Source of the DNA: Enterobacter mori
Lineage (GTDB): Bacteria > Pseudomonadota > Gammaproteobacteria > Enterobacterales > Enterobacteriaceae
Reading direction: 5' to 3'
Assembly: GCF_025244905.1 (NCBI RefSeq)
Contig: NZ_CP104285.1
Location: 1,054,001-1,118,000, forward strand
DNA length: 64,000 bases
Under the pieces are notes generated by a model, which worked only from the letters and a program-made list of their open reading frames with translations, had not been told where the DNA came from and made no database searches. The stretch's first letter is position 1. Each line of letters opens with the position of its first letter. The translations under genes were made by a program, and so were the position numbers. Positions 23,462 to 33,761 of the stretch are shown here, one piece after another.

Positions 23462-23659
23462 TCCGTCTCCTTTCGTGGTGAGTGTTCCATTTTTGGCATA
23501 AATACCAAAAGACCAGGTAATAGTTTATGACAATTTTTACCCTTATGTTTATGAATAATTGTTGAAGTTTGAATAAAAGAGCAATAAGCGTGAAAAAAAG
23601 CCCTTTTGGACAAGTTTGATGATAAAGGTGAGAAGAAACCCTTATGGCATAAGGGGGAA

Positions 23660-23688
23660 AGGTCGCCAGGGTTTAACTTTGGCGACCT
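23660..23688 (-). terminator. hairpin downstream of fsr
   Basis: AGGTCGCCA...TGGCGACCT makes a 9-bp stem with an 11-nt loop, 6 bp past the fsr stop on the minus strand. The sequence after the stem on that strand is TTTCCCCC, only partly U-rich, so termination is plausible but not certain. About 200 bp between it and ybaL contain no gene. Confidence 0.5.
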
Positions 23689-23693
23689 CTAAA

Positions 23694-24914
23694 TTACGCT
23701 TTGTGGCGGTTATCAGGCAGGAATATGGTCAATATCCCCAGAAGTGGAAGGAAAGCACAGATTTTATAAACCAGGAAGATGCTGGTGTGATCAGCAACCA
23801 TGCCCAACACCGCCGCACCAAGGCCGCCCATGCCGAAGGCAAATCCGAAAAAGAGACCGGAAACCATGCCGATACGCCCTGGCAGCAGCTCCTGTGCGTA
23901 GACCAGAATGGCCGAGAAGGCTGAGGCCAGAATAAAACCGATAATGACGGTTAAAATCCCCGTCCATTCCAGGCTTGCGTAGGGCAAAATAAGCGTGAAG
24001 GGTGCAACACCGAGGATTGAGCCCCAAATCACATATTTACGCCCAATTTTGTCGCCTACAGGCCCGCCAATCACCGTCCCTGCGGCCACCGCAAACAGGA
24101 AGGCAAACAGGTGGAACTGCGCATTTTGTACCGATAATCCGAATTTTTGCATCAGATAAAAGGTGTAATAGCTGCTGATGCTCGCCATATAGAAATATTT
24201 CGAGAAAATCAGCACCAGAAGCACGCTTACCGCCAGAATAACCTTGTTACGGGGAAGGGGATTGATAACCTTTGCTACAGGTTTGCCCTTGTTCACGCGA
24301 TGCTGCGCGGCATACCAGCGGCTGATTTGCGCCAGTACTACAATCGCCAGCAGCGCGGCCAGCACAAACCACGCCACGTTGCCTTTACCGTACGGAGCGA
24401 TGATCACCGCGGCCAGCAGCGGGCCGAGGGAACTGCCAAAGTTACCGCCTACCTGGAACAGGGACTGCGCCAGCCCGTGGCGCCCACCGGAGGCCATACG
24501 CGCCACGCGGGAGGATTCCGGATGGAAAACGGACGAGCCTGTCCCCACCAGCGCGGCGGCGATAAGCACCGCTTCAAAACTGCCCGCGATTGCCAGCAGC
24601 ACCAGCCCGCTTAAGGTAAAACACATGCCAATGGGGAGCGACCACGGCATTGGGTATTTATCCGTCCAGTAACCGACCACCGGCTGCAGCAGCGACGAGG
24701 CCATCTGGAAGGTGAGGGTGATCATCCCGATCTGTACGAAGGTTAACGAGAACTCGGACTGCAGCAGCGGGTAGATTGCCAGGATTAGCGACTGGATCAT
24801 GTCGTTGAGCAGGTGCGAGAGACTGATTGCGCCTAAAACTTTAAAGGAAGTGCGCGATTTTGGCGGCGACGCCGGAGCGCCCGGGACGGGCTGGGTTGAT
24901 TCACTGATTGCCAT
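23694..24914 (-). CDS. fsr: Fsr, MFS fosmidomycin exporter
   Basis: 406 residues from the start that matches E. coli (MAISESTQPVPG; E. coli MAMSE). Twelve hydrophobic segments; conserved MFS loop GDKIGRKYV in the second half and YWTDKYPMPW in the first. In E. coli overexpression exports fosmidomycin and some other compounds; the native substrate is not established. An alternative start three codons upstream is possible. Divergent from ushA, with about 160 bp between them. Confidence 0.95.
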   Translation of the reverse strand: MAISESTQPVPGAPASPPKSRTSFKVLGAISLSHLLNDMIQSLILAIYPLLQSEFSLTFVQIGMITLTFQMASSLLQPVVGYWTDKYPMPWSLPIGMCFTLSGLVLLAIAGSFEAVLIAAALVGTGSSVFHPESSRVARMASGGRHGLAQSLFQVGGNFGSSLGPLLAAVIIAPYGKGNVAWFVLAALLAIVVLAQISRWYAAQHRVNKGKPVAKVINPLPRNKVILAVSVLLVLIFSKYFYMASISSYYTFYLMQKFGLSVQNAQFHLFAFLFAVAAGTVIGGPVGDKIGRKYVIWGSILGVAPFTLILPYASLEWTGILTVIIGFILASAFSAILVYAQELLPGRIGMVSGLFFGFAFGMGGLGAAVLGMVADHTSIFLVYKICAFLPLLGILTIFLPDNRHKA

Positions 24915-25078
24915 AAATACCACGTCGATTTGTTATAAGAAATGCAGGGTGTAATTATTATCCGACTAACATACCCGTCCGTGACATTTGAAGAAAGTCG
25001 CAATTCTGAAAACTTATTTGTCTATTCTTGTGAGTCACTGTAATTTTTGCGTTTGTCTATTGGTCAGGGAGAGAGATG

Positions 25079-26731
25079 ATGAAGTTAATGAAGCGCGGCG
25101 TCGCGCTGGCGTTGATAGCGGCCTGGGGGCTGACAAGCCTGCCCGCACAGGCGTATGAAAAAGACAAAACCTATAAAATTACCATTCTGCATACCAACGA
25201 TCACCACGGTCATTTCTGGCGCAGTGAATACGGCGAATATGGTCTGTCGGCGCAAAAAACGCTGGTAGATGGCATTCGCAAAGAGGTCGCTGCAGAAGGC
25301 GGTAGCGTGCTGCTGCTCTCGGGCGGGGATATCAATACCGGCGTGCCGGAATCTGATTTACAGGATGCCGAGCCTGATTTTCGCGGCATGAATCTGATTG
25401 GCTACGACGCGATGGCCGTGGGTAACCATGAATTCGATAACCCGCTGAGCGTGCTGCGCCAGCAGGAGAAGTGGTCTAAATTCCCGTTCCTCTCTGCCAA
25501 TATTTATCAAAAGAGCACCGGCGAACGCCTGTTTAAACCCTGGGCGCTGTTCAAGCGTCAGGACTTAAAAATTGCGGTCATTGGCCTAACCACCGACGAC
25601 ACGGCCAAAATTGGCAACCCTGAGTTCTTCACCGATATCGAATTCCGTAAACCGGCAGACGAAGCGAAGCTGGTGATTCAGGAGTTACAGCAGAACGAAA
25701 AACCGGACGTGATTATCGCCACCACCCACATGGGCCACTACGATAACGGCGAGCACGGCTCCAATGCGCCCGGCGACGTCGAGATGGCGCGCAGCCTGCC
25801 TGCTGGCTCGCTGGCAATGATTGTGGGTGGTCACTCACAAGATCCGGTGTGTATGGCGTCCGAGAACAAAAAGCAGGTGGACTACGTGCCGGGCACGCCG
25901 TGCGCGCCGGACCGTCAGAACGGTATCTGGATTGTGCAGGCCCACGAATGGGGTAAATACGTGGGTCGTGCAGATTTCGAGTTCCGTAACGGCGAAATGA
26001 AGCTGGTTCACTATCAGCTCATCCCGGTCAACCTGAAGAAGAAAGTGACCTACCCGGACGGTAAAAGTGAGCGCGTACTTTACACGCCTGAGATTGCAGA
26101 GAACCAGCAGATGCTCTCCCTGCTGACGCCGTTCCAGAACAAAGGCAAGGCGCAGCTGGATGTGAAGATTGGTACGCTCAATGGTCGCCTGGAAGGGGAC
26201 CGCAGCAAAGTCCGCTTCGTACAGACCAACATGGGCCATCTGGTGCTGGCGGCGCAAATAGCGCGCACTGGCGCTGACTTTGGCGTAATGAGCGGCGGCG
26301 GTATTCGTGATTCCATCGAAGGTGGAAACATCACCTATAAAGACGTGCTGAAGGTACAGCCGTTCGGCAACGTGGTGGTGTATACGGATATGAGCGGGAA
26401 AGAGGTGGTTGACTATCTGACCGCGTTAGCCCAGATGAAGCCGGACTCGGGCGCCTATCCGCAGTTTGCTAACGTCAGCTTTGTGGCGAAGGACGGCAAG
26501 CTTAACGATCTGAAGATCAAGGGCGAACCGGTTGACCCGGCCAAAACGTACCGTCTGGCAACGTTAAGCTTTAACGCCACGGGCGGCGACGGCTATCCGC
26601 ATATTGATAATAAACCGGGATACGTGAACACCGGCTTTATCGATGCGGAAGTGCTGAAGCAGTTCATCGAGCAGAATTCACCGATTGATGTGAATACTTA
26701 TGAGCCGAAAGGCGAGGTGAGCTGGCAGTAG
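25079..26731 (+). CDS. ushA: UshA, periplasmic UDP-sugar hydrolase / 5'-nucleotidase
   Basis: 550 residues from ATG 25079, giving seven bases after GGAG; ATG 25076 would add one residue. Signal peptide about 1-25 (ALIAAWGLTSLPAQA). The metallophosphatase motifs are complete: LHTNDHHGHF, SGGDINTG, GNHEFDNP, THMGHYD and GGHSQD. The C-terminal substrate domain contains SGGGIRDS and NATGGDGYP. It hydrolyses UDP-sugars and nucleotides in the periplasm for salvage. Followed by a BIME and convergent ybaK. Confidence 0.97.
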   Translation: MKLMKRGVALALIAAWGLTSLPAQAYEKDKTYKITILHTNDHHGHFWRSEYGEYGLSAQKTLVDGIRKEVAAEGGSVLLLSGGDINTGVPESDLQDAEPDFRGMNLIGYDAMAVGNHEFDNPLSVLRQQEKWSKFPFLSANIYQKSTGERLFKPWALFKRQDLKIAVIGLTTDDTAKIGNPEFFTDIEFRKPADEAKLVIQELQQNEKPDVIIATTHMGHYDNGEHGSNAPGDVEMARSLPAGSLAMIVGGHSQDPVCMASENKKQVDYVPGTPCAPDRQNGIWIVQAHEWGKYVGRADFEFRNGEMKLVHYQLIPVNLKKKVTYPDGKSERVLYTPEIAENQQMLSLLTPFQNKGKAQLDVKIGTLNGRLEGDRSKVRFVQTNMGHLVLAAQIARTGADFGVMSGGGIRDSIEGGNITYKDVLKVQPFGNVVVYTDMSGKEVVDYLTALAQMKPDSGAYPQFANVSFVAKDGKLNDLKIKGEPVDPAKTYRLATLSFNATGGDGYPHIDNKPGYVNTGFIDAEVLKQFIEQNSPIDVNTYEPKGEVSWQ

Positions 26732-26743
26732 TGCCGTTGTGTT

Positions 26744-26816
26744 GCCCGGTGGCGCTGCGCTTACCGGGCCTACGGGTGCAAAATGTAGGCCGGGTAAGGC
26801 GTAGCCGCCACCCGGC
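26744..26816. repeat. BIME: pair of inverted REP elements
   Basis: GCCCGGTGGCGCTGCGCTTA-CCGGGCCTAC (left) and GTAGGCCGGGTAAGGCGTAG-CCGCCACCCGGC (right), separated by 11 bp, between convergent ushA and ybaK. Same unit as at 49303-49377 and as the BIME broken by the IS110-family element at 42042. Typical of RAYT-mobilised REP palindromes. Confidence 0.93.
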
Positions 26817-26824
26817 TTTTTCTT

Positions 26825-27334
<510 letters not shown>

Positions 27335-27426
27335 TCAACAGCATACGCCTGACGTTTGTCTAAAAAATAGCACCATCTTGCGCAATAGTATTGGCAGTGA
27401 TGGTCACTTTGAGCGACAATCGGCTC

Positions 27427-27505
27427 AGCCGAAGGTCTCCTTCGGTATAATAAAAACGATGAAATTCCTCTTTGACGGGCCAATAGAAATATTGGCCATT
27501 TTTTT
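27427..27505 (+). ncRNA. chiX: ChiX (MicM/SroB) Hfq-dependent small RNA
   Basis: Sequence between ybaK and ybaP, the known chiX locus. It has a 5' hairpin (CCGAAGG-tct-CCTTCGG), an A-rich single strand, the conserved seed ATGAAATTCCTCTTTGACGG, and a terminator hairpin GGCCAATA-gaaa-TATTGGCC followed by seven T (27499-27505). A promoter fits: TTGGCA at 27391-27396, 18 bp, GACAAT at 27415-27420, predicting a start near 27427. In E. coli ChiX silences the chitoporin gene chiP and dpiBA. Its 3' end touches the ybaP stop codon. The 5' hairpin differs in sequence from E. coli but keeps its form. Confidence 0.9.
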
Positions 27506-28298
27506 ATTTCAGCAGCGACGGCAGATTCCCTTCTCCATACAAATGCAGCGCGCCGACCGCGACGACATACCGCCCGGCAGGCAGGGCATGCAGCGTTTCT
27601 CGCCACGCCTGATTGCGCGCGTTCATCAGCACATCATACAGCGATTCACTGAACGTAGACGGCAACACAAGCTTACTGTCCGTCGGCGGAGCATCAAGCC
27701 ACCAGCCAATCATGGTTTGCAGCAGACGAGCATTGGTGTGCCAGTGGGTCAGAGTGTCATCCAGCAGGATAAGACCGTCATCGGGAAGCTGCCGCAGTAG
27801 ACCAATCTGGCTGTCCGTGCCTTCCAGTTCAATGATCGGGAGATTGCGCGCTCGTGCCGTATTCAGCAGCTGATAATCAATGCCGTAATCACCGCGCAGC
27901 CCCAGACGCTGCGCCTGCGTTGCCTGCAGCACCATGGCAATTTGCCAGAGCGGAAGGGTGTCCAGCATGGCGAGCGATACACCGGTTTCATCCGCGAGCC
28001 GCGTCAGTTCGGTAAGCTGTGCTTCGCTGAGACGTTCCGCAAGAGGACGATCGCTCTCCAGACCTGCAAAGGGGGATTCATGGCCCGAAATGTCCGCCTC
28101 GACGACCAGCGCGTCGGCATTCTTCAGCAGTTTTATCAGGCCAGCGGGCAGCGGGGACATATCCTGCGTGCCCATATGGATGCTTCCTACCAGGTGCAGG
28201 TGTTGCCCGCCCGGAAGTGAGATATCCATACCGGGCCAGGCATAACGTCGGGGAAAGAGGGCGCGAAACGATGCTTTTATACGATTAAACAGACTCAT
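27504..28298 (-). CDS. ybaP: YbaP, TraB/GumN family protein
   Basis: 264 residues, the E. coli length. TraB/PrgY/GumN fold: the first conserved motif LVGSIHMGT (GxxH-type, residues about 37-45), the acidic LVVEADISG, and a C-terminal VVAVGALHLYGEGNL with the second conserved histidine. Related eukaryotic and bacterial members are putative metalloproteases; activity of YbaP is unproven. Its stop codon overlaps the ChiX terminator T-tract on the opposite strand. It lies 50 bp downstream of copA on the same strand. Confidence 0.92.
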   Translation of the reverse strand: MSLFNRIKASFRALFPRRYAWPGMDISLPGGQHLHLVGSIHMGTQDMSPLPAGLIKLLKNADALVVEADISGHESPFAGLESDRPLAERLSEAQLTELTRLADETGVSLAMLDTLPLWQIAMVLQATQAQRLGLRGDYGIDYQLLNTARARNLPIIELEGTDSQIGLLRQLPDDGLILLDDTLTHWHTNARLLQTMIGWWLDAPPTDSKLVLPSTFSESLYDVLMNARNQAWRETLHALPAGRYVVAVGALHLYGEGNLPSLLK

Positions 28299-28347
28299 AC
28301 GCGCTCCATGACCGAAAGGATCATGCTAGCGCGTACGAGAACAAGGT

Positions 28348-30846
28348 TCAATCTTTCGGTTTAAACCGCAGCAGACGGTTGGCGTTGCTCACCACGGTAA
28401 TGGAGGAGAGCGCCATTGCCGCACCCGCAACCACCGGATTCAGCAGCGCGCCCGTCAGCGGCCATAAAATCCCGGCTGCAATCGGAATGCCGAGCGAGTT
28501 GTAGATAAACGCCCCCAGCAGGTTCTGCTTCATGTTGCGCAACGTGGCTTTCGAAATGGCCAGCGCGTCCGCAACGCCCATCAGGCTGTGGCGCATCAGG
28601 GTAATGGCCGCCGTTTCAATCGCGACATCGCTCCCGCCGCCCATGGCAATACCCACTTCTGCCTGCGCCAGCGCCGGTGCGTCGTTGATACCGTCACCGA
28701 TCATGGCCACCTGACGGCCCTGGCTCTGCAGGTTCTTGATGGCATCCGCTTTGCCGTCCGGCAGCACGCCCGCAATGACTTCATCAATACCCGCCTCTTT
28801 GGCGATGGCGTTGGCCGTTGTTGGATTATCCCCGGTCAGCATCACCAGACGATAGCCCGCACGGTGCAGACGTTTTAATGCATCCACGCTGTCCTGGCGC
28901 AGAGGATCGCGCACCGACAGCATGGCGACGGCTTTATCGTCTACAGCGAGCAGGACGGGCGTTGCGCCCTGTGATGCCTGAGCAATCAGTTCGCCTTCCA
29001 GCGATGAAGTATCAATACCGTTCTCATTCAGCAGTGCCTGATTCCCCAGCAGCAGCGTGTGGCCGTCGGCTTCACCGCTCACGCCGAGCCCGCGCAGGGT
29101 GCGGAAGTTACTGACCTGCGGCAGGGTAGCGTCACTGGCTTTATCGAGAATGGCGCGGGCCAGCGGGTGGCTGGACCCTTGCTCCAGCGCGGCGGCGAGA
29201 CGCAGCGCGTCAGCCTCTGAGAAGCCAAGGGTATGCACCGCCACGACCTGCGGTTTCCCTTCGGTCAGCGTACCGGTTTTGTCAAAGACCAGCGTGTCCA
29301 GGGTACTCGCACGCTGCAGGGCATCGGCATCACGCACCAGCACGCCAAACTCGGCGGCGCGTCCGACGCCGGAGATGATCGACATCGGCGTCGCAAGACC
29401 AAGGGCGCACGGACAGGCGATGATGAGCACCGTGGTGGCAATCACCAGGGTATAGACGATTTGCGGTGCTGGTCCAAAGAAATACCAGATTGCCGCGCTC
29501 AGCAGGGCAATACAGACCACTACCGGGACAAAAACGGCGGAGATTTTATCGGCAAGTTTGCCGATTTCGGGTTTACTGCTCTGTGCCTGGCGCACCATGC
29601 GGATAATGCGTGACAGCGTGGTGTGGCTGCCGACCGCGCTGGCGCGGAACAGCACGCTGCCGTCCTGGACGACCGTGCCTGCGTGCACGTTATCGTCCTG
29701 GGATTTTTGTTGCGGGATCGGTTCCCCGGTCAGCATGGCCTCATCGAACCAGGCTTCGCCCTGGAGAATTGCGCCGTCAACCGGAACGCGATCGCCCGTC
29801 GTCAGGCGCAGCGTCATGCCGGGCTGCACGTCAGCCAGCGGGACGCTTTTTTCACCCTCGTCGGTGACCACGCGGGCCGTCGGCGGGGTCAAATCAAGCA
29901 ATCTTTCCAGCGCCTTCGAGGAGCGCTGACGGGCGCGGGCTTCCAGCATATGGCCCAGGTTGATCAGACCGATAATCATCGCGCTCGCTTCGTAATAGAG
30001 ATGCCGCGCCTCCATCGGGAACCACTGCGGCCAGACGTTCACGCTCATGGAATAGAGCCACGCCGCGCCGGTCCCGAGCGCAACCAGCGTATCCATCGTC
30101 GCGGTACGGTTTTTCAGGCTCTTCCAGGCGCTGGTATAGAAATGCCCGCCTGCAAAGACCATCACGGCGAGCGTGATCGCACCAATCCCCAGCCACAGCG
30201 TGCGGTTGTCGTCAGTGACCATCATGTTGTCACCGATCATGCCCCACACCATCACCGGGATACCCACCAGCAGCGCGACAATCGCCTGCCAGCGGAAGCG
30301 TTTCATGGTGGCGACAGCCGTTTCCTGCTGGCGTTCGCGGCGTTTGATGTCATCTTCAATTGCTTCCGCGCCGTAGCCCGCTTTCTCTACGGCCTGGACT
30401 AAATTTGCGGCGGAGGCGCTGCCCATCACCAGCGCAGTGCGCTCCGCGAGGTTTACCCGTGCCTGTACGACGCCCGGTACGGCCTGCAATGCATTTTGTA
30501 CCCGGGAGACGCAGCTGGCGCAGCTCATGCCGTTGATCAGCAGCTGTTGGCTGTCATCAATATCATCCGCTACCGGAAGCTCAGGAGTGGCCGCTGTCAG
30601 TGCTTCCGACGGGGATGATGACTCTGCCAGCGGTTTAGCCTTTGGGTGGCTTAACTCCGCCCCGTAACCGGCCTGCTTGATGGTATCGATCAGCGCATCC
30701 GCGCTGGCGCTGCCGGTCACGGCGGCATGATCGATCGTCACGTCAGCGCTTTCAACATCAGGACGCTGTTCCAGGCTTTCTTTAACGCGTTTGACACAGT
30801 GGCCGCAGGAGAGGCCGTCCAGCGTCAGGTCGATAGTGTGAGACAT
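28348..30846 (-). CDS. copA: CopA, Cu(I)-exporting P1B-type ATPase
   Basis: 832 residues (E. coli 834) from ATG 30846; the longer frame upstream has no family match and would run through the CueR-controlled promoter. Two N-terminal metal-binding domains carry LSCGHC and MSCASC. The core has TGE (MLTGEPIPQ), the membrane CPC ([13 protein letters not shown]), the phosphorylation motif DKTGTLTEG and [13 protein letters not shown]. It pumps Cu+ from cytoplasm to periplasm. Divergent cueR controls it. In E. coli glsA and ybaT lie between copA and cueR; here they are absent. Confidence 0.97.
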   Translation of the reverse strand: MSHTIDLTLDGLSCGHCVKRVKESLEQRPDVESADVTIDHAAVTGSASADALIDTIKQAGYGAELSHPKAKPLAESSSPSEALTAATPELPVADDIDDSQQLLINGMSCASCVSRVQNALQAVPGVVQARVNLAERTALVMGSASAANLVQAVEKAGYGAEAIEDDIKRRERQQETAVATMKRFRWQAIVALLVGIPVMVWGMIGDNMMVTDDNRTLWLGIGAITLAVMVFAGGHFYTSAWKSLKNRTATMDTLVALGTGAAWLYSMSVNVWPQWFPMEARHLYYEASAMIIGLINLGHMLEARARQRSSKALERLLDLTPPTARVVTDEGEKSVPLADVQPGMTLRLTTGDRVPVDGAILQGEAWFDEAMLTGEPIPQQKSQDDNVHAGTVVQDGSVLFRASAVGSHTTLSRIIRMVRQAQSSKPEIGKLADKISAVFVPVVVCIALLSAAIWYFFGPAPQIVYTLVIATTVLIIACPCALGLATPMSIISGVGRAAEFGVLVRDADALQRASTLDTLVFDKTGTLTEGKPQVVAVHTLGFSEADALRLAAALEQGSSHPLARAILDKASDATLPQVSNFRTLRGLGVSGEADGHTLLLGNQALLNENGIDTSSLEGELIAQASQGATPVLLAVDDKAVAMLSVRDPLRQDSVDALKRLHRAGYRLVMLTGDNPTTANAIAKEAGIDEVIAGVLPDGKADAIKNLQSQGRQVAMIGDGINDAPALAQAEVGIAMGGGSDVAIETAAITLMRHSLMGVADALAISKATLRNMKQNLLGAFIYNSLGIPIAAGILWPLTGALLNPVVAGAAMALSSITVVSNANRLLRFKPKD

Positions 30847-30914
30847 AACAAAACTCCCGTATAATGTTCTGGTCAATTGTTGACCTTCACTCTGCTTTTC
30901 GCTAACTGTTATGA

Positions 30915-30945
30915 AGGTTAAACCTTCCATCAAGGGGAAGGTCAA
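30915..30945 (-). promoter_or_regulatory. CueR-activated copA promoter
   Basis: On the minus strand: -35 TTGACC (complement of 30940-30945), a 19-bp spacer, and -10 TAACCT (complement of 30915-30920). The spacer contains the CueR dyad ACCTTCCCC-ttg-ATGGAAGGT (30922-30942). The overlong 19-bp spacer is the MerR-family signature: activator-induced DNA distortion is needed for open complex formation. Confidence 0.93.
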
Positions 30946-30954
30946 GGGGGAAAT

Positions 30955-31365
30955 GTGAATATCAGTGACGTTGCGAAAAAAACCGGCTTAACTAGCAAAG
31001 CGATCCGCTTTTATGAAGAGAAAGGGCTGGTCACGCCGCCGCTGCGCAGTGAAAACGGCTACCGCAGCTACACGCAGCTGCATCTTGATGAACTGACGCT
31101 GCTGCGCCAGGCAAGACAGGTGGGGTTTAATCTGGAAGAGTGCGGCGAGCTGGTTAACTTGTTTAACGATCCAAAGCGCCACAGCGCCGATGTGAAAAAG
31201 CGTACGCTGGAAAAAGTGGCGGAGATTGAACGCCACATTGTAGAACTGCAGGCGATGCGCGAACAACTTCTGGGGCTGGCGGACTCATGCCCGGGCGATG
31301 ACAGCGCCGATTGCCCGATTATCGACAACCTTGCTGGCTGCTGTCACCGTAAGGCGCATGCTTAA
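30955..31365 (+). CDS. cueR: CueR, MerR-family Cu(I)-responsive activator
   Basis: 136 residues. The start is GTG (30955-30957, preceded by AAGGGGG); the ATG two bases earlier is out of frame and meets a stop at once. MerR-type winged helix at 1-70 ([20 protein letters not shown]), dimerisation helix, then the metal-binding loop [11 protein letters not shown], whose two cysteines coordinate Cu+. It activates the divergent copA and, in E. coli, cueO. The gene ends 4 bp inside convergent ybbJ. Confidence 0.96.
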   Translation: MNISDVAKKTGLTSKAIRFYEEKGLVTPPLRSENGYRSYTQLHLDELTLLRQARQVGFNLEECGELVNLFNDPKRHSADVKKRTLEKVAEIERHIVELQAMREQLLGLADSCPGDDSADCPIIDNLAGCCHRKAHA

Positions 31366-31814
31366 CAGGCTTTCACCCGCAGGGTAATGCCTTCCACCGC
31401 AATGACCTCGACCTGCGTGCCGGCGCTGAGGTCATCGTCGGCCACCACCGGCCACGAGCTGTCGCCCACCCGCATGTGCCCGCGCCCGTTCACCAGTGCG
31501 GTGTCGAGCGTAAACCGTTTGCCGACAATCTGCTGCCCGCGCTGATTAAGATGGGCGTCTGCCGGTTTCTGCTCTTTCACCTGCCGATTCAGCCAGCGCC
31601 ACCACAGCCACGCGGCCACCAGCGTGAGTACCGCAAACAGTGCGCCCTGCCACTCCCAGCCGACAGGCAACAGCCAGACGACCAGCCCGGTAATGACAGC
31701 GGCAACGCCGCTCCAGAGCAGGTAGCCGTTACCGCCCAGCATCTCCGCCGCCAGCAGTAAGCCACCGAGGCTTAGCCAGAAGGCATGAGGATGTGCAACG
31801 ATCAGCTCAATCAT
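31362..31814 (-). CDS. ybbJ: YbbJ, NfeD-like membrane protein
   Basis: 150 residues. Three or four hydrophobic helices in the first 75 residues, then an OB-fold NfeD domain ([21 protein letters not shown]). NfeD proteins pair with SPFH proteins; here the start codon overlaps the qmcA stop (ATGA at 31811-31814), so the two are coupled. Role inferred: organisation of membrane microdomains with QmcA. Its 3' end overlaps the end of convergent cueR by 4 bp. Confidence 0.92.
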   Translation of the reverse strand: MIELIVAHPHAFWLSLGGLLLAAEMLGGNGYLLWSGVAAVITGLVVWLLPVGWEWQGALFAVLTLVAAWLWWRWLNRQVKEQKPADAHLNQRGQQIVGKRFTLDTALVNGRGHMRVGDSSWPVVADDDLSAGTQVEVIAVEGITLRVKAC

Positions 31815-32725
31815 TTTTTACGCTCGTTTCCGCTGTCTTTGATCAGCTCGGCAATACCGGCAATCGACCCCATCAGGCTGCTGGCATCCAGCGGCATCAT
31901 CACCACTTTGCTGTTGTTCGCGGAGCCGATCTCTTTCAGCGCATCGGTATATTTTTGCGCGACGAAGTAGTTCACGGCCTGGATATCACCGGCGGCAATC
32001 GCCTCGGACACCATTTGCGTCGCACGGGCTTCCGCTTCTGCCGAACGTTCGCGCGCTTCCGCCTGTAAAAATGCGGACTGACGATCGCCCTCGGCTTTCA
32101 GGATTTGCGACTGTTTTTCTCCTTCCGCTTTCAGGATCTCGGCCTGACGCACCCCTTCGGCTTCAAGAATATAGGCGCGCTTGGTACGCTCGGCCTTCAT
32201 CTGCGCGTTCATGGAAGCGATCAGTTCAGCCGGTGGGCGCACGTCGCGGATCTCAATACGGGTGACTTTGATCCCCCACGGATTCGTCGCTTCATCGACA
32301 ATGTGCAGCAGGCGGGTATTGATGCTGTCGCGCTGGGAGAGCATTTCGTCCAGCTCCATGGAGCCGAGCACGGTACGGATGTTGGTCATCGTCAGGTTGA
32401 CGATAGCCAGCTCCAGGTTGCTCACTTCATAGGCCGCTTTAGGCGCATCAATCACCTGAATAAAGCAGACGGCATCAATGGTGACGTTGGCGTTGTCTTT
32501 AGAGATGATCTCCTGGGAAGGAATATCCAGCACCTGCTCCATCATGTTGATCTTACGACCAATGCGGTCCATGAAGGGGACAATCAGGCTGAGGCCCGGC
32601 TGCAGCGTGTTGGTATAGCGGCCGAAGCGCTCTACGGTCCACTGATAACCCTGAGGAACAATTTTGACGCCTGCGCCCACAATGACCAGCGCAACAAAAA
32701 TAAGGACGGGAACAACGATGAGCAT
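31811..32725 (-). CDS. qmcA: QmcA, SPFH/band-7 membrane protein
   Basis: 304 residues (E. coli 305). One N-terminal membrane helix ([20 protein letters not shown]), an SPFH domain ([19 protein letters not shown]...) and a long Ala/Glu-rich coiled coil ([20 protein letters not shown]) that drives ring oligomerisation. E. coli QmcA is a stomatin-like protein with a genetic link to FtsH/HflKC. First gene of the coupled qmcA-ybbJ pair. An unrelated 283-residue gene lies directly upstream on the same strand, 42 bp away. Confidence 0.95.
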   Translation of the reverse strand: MLIVVPVLIFVALVIVGAGVKIVPQGYQWTVERFGRYTNTLQPGLSLIVPFMDRIGRKINMMEQVLDIPSQEIISKDNANVTIDAVCFIQVIDAPKAAYEVSNLELAIVNLTMTNIRTVLGSMELDEMLSQRDSINTRLLHIVDEATNPWGIKVTRIEIRDVRPPAELIASMNAQMKAERTKRAYILEAEGVRQAEILKAEGEKQSQILKAEGDRQSAFLQAEARERSAEAEARATQMVSEAIAAGDIQAVNYFVAQKYTDALKEIGSANNSKVVMMPLDASSLMGSIAGIAELIKDSGNERKK

Positions 32726-32767
32726 AAAACCTCCTGTTTTGAATGCTGTGATGAGAAAACTGCGTGT

Positions 32768-33619
32768 TTATTGTTCGTAAGTATAGGTAAAGTCAGAAAT
32801 GAAGCCATCACCCGCAGCGGCAATCGCTTTGGATAATCCCTGATAGTAATTCGCCAGGCCAACCGTCTCTATCTGCTGAATGTGTTCGCGGATCGGGGCG
32901 CAGAACAAAACCGCATTTCCCGCTTCAACACGTTTGTTGTTTGGCGGGAGATCCCCGGTAATGGCTTTAAACCAGGTTCGGATACCTTGTTTTAAGTTAT
33001 GTGGCGCTTTTGCCATGTTATCCATTCCGGTCAGAACCTGCAGCGTTGGGAACTCATCGGCCAGTACGGCGGTTTTCATACGCGCAAAGAACTGGCTAAA
33101 CAATTCAAACGATCCCAGGTCGGTCACGCGCGGTTTGGTGGTTTTGCCGTTTTTATTACCGATTTTACCCGCCTTTGACGCAGCTGCCGAAACCGCATTC
33201 GCTTTTTCCAGTTCCAGCCCGAATAACAAATTACAGTGCGCACGGCGCGCTTTCAGCGGGTAGGACATCAGCACGTCAATGAACTGGGTTGCTTTTACAT
33301 CAGCAAGATCGTGGTTAATAAGCCATTGGGTACGAGAAAATTCAGCCGGAGAGACGAACCAGCTGGGCACGTCGTTGAAGCGTTTCGACTTTCCCTTGCC
33401 ATCAAATTCAAGGAAGTGGGTGCCATTGTCGAAGGCGAAATAGCAATTTTTGAAACTGCCTATCGTGGTATTCACGATGAGAGCCTTTTTAACAAAATCG
33501 ACAACTTCTGCACCGATGACAAAACTTGTGAGTTCCGAAGATTTGATGACTTCCATTAATGTTTCGACATCGGGAACACCAGGCTTCAGGGAAGGGAACT
33601 CATAAAAGATATGTGTCAT
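32768..33619 (-). CDS. uncharacterised 283-residue cytoplasmic protein, unrecognised family
   Basis: Not recognised. The frame is long, has an AGGAAGT Shine-Dalgarno at a good distance from ATG 33619, and its codon use looks somewhat AT-richer than its neighbours. There is no signal peptide or membrane helix. The protein appears two-part: residues 1-140 with alternating hydrophobic strands (SFVIGAEVVDFVKKALIV; NCYFAFDNGTHFLEFDG), a Lys/Gly-rich linker near 149-164 (KAGKIGNKNGKTTKPR), and a helical second half with TGMDNMAKAPHNLKQGI. It lies between qmcA and fetA, which are adjacent in E. coli K-12, so it is an insertion in this lineage. Co-transcription with qmcA is possible (42 bp gap). Confidence 0.75.
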   Translation of the reverse strand: MTHIFYEFPSLKPGVPDVETLMEVIKSSELTSFVIGAEVVDFVKKALIVNTTIGSFKNCYFAFDNGTHFLEFDGKGKSKRFNDVPSWFVSPAEFSRTQWLINHDLADVKATQFIDVLMSYPLKARRAHCNLLFGLELEKANAVSAAASKAGKIGNKNGKTTKPRVTDLGSFELFSQFFARMKTAVLADEFPTLQVLTGMDNMAKAPHNLKQGIRTWFKAITGDLPPNNKRVEAGNAVLFCAPIREHIQQIETVGLANYYQGLSKAIAAAGDGFISDFTYTYEQ

Positions 33620-33761
33620 GCTGCTTACTTCCTGTAGTGATAGGGTGACAATTAGCGTGCGAAAAGTTTAACACTCGCCATAGATTAAGGCTATTCGCAC
33701 AGTGCAGTTGAAAGGATTATGCTACAGGCAGTAATGACAAAAATCTGTTAACGGAAGCGAA

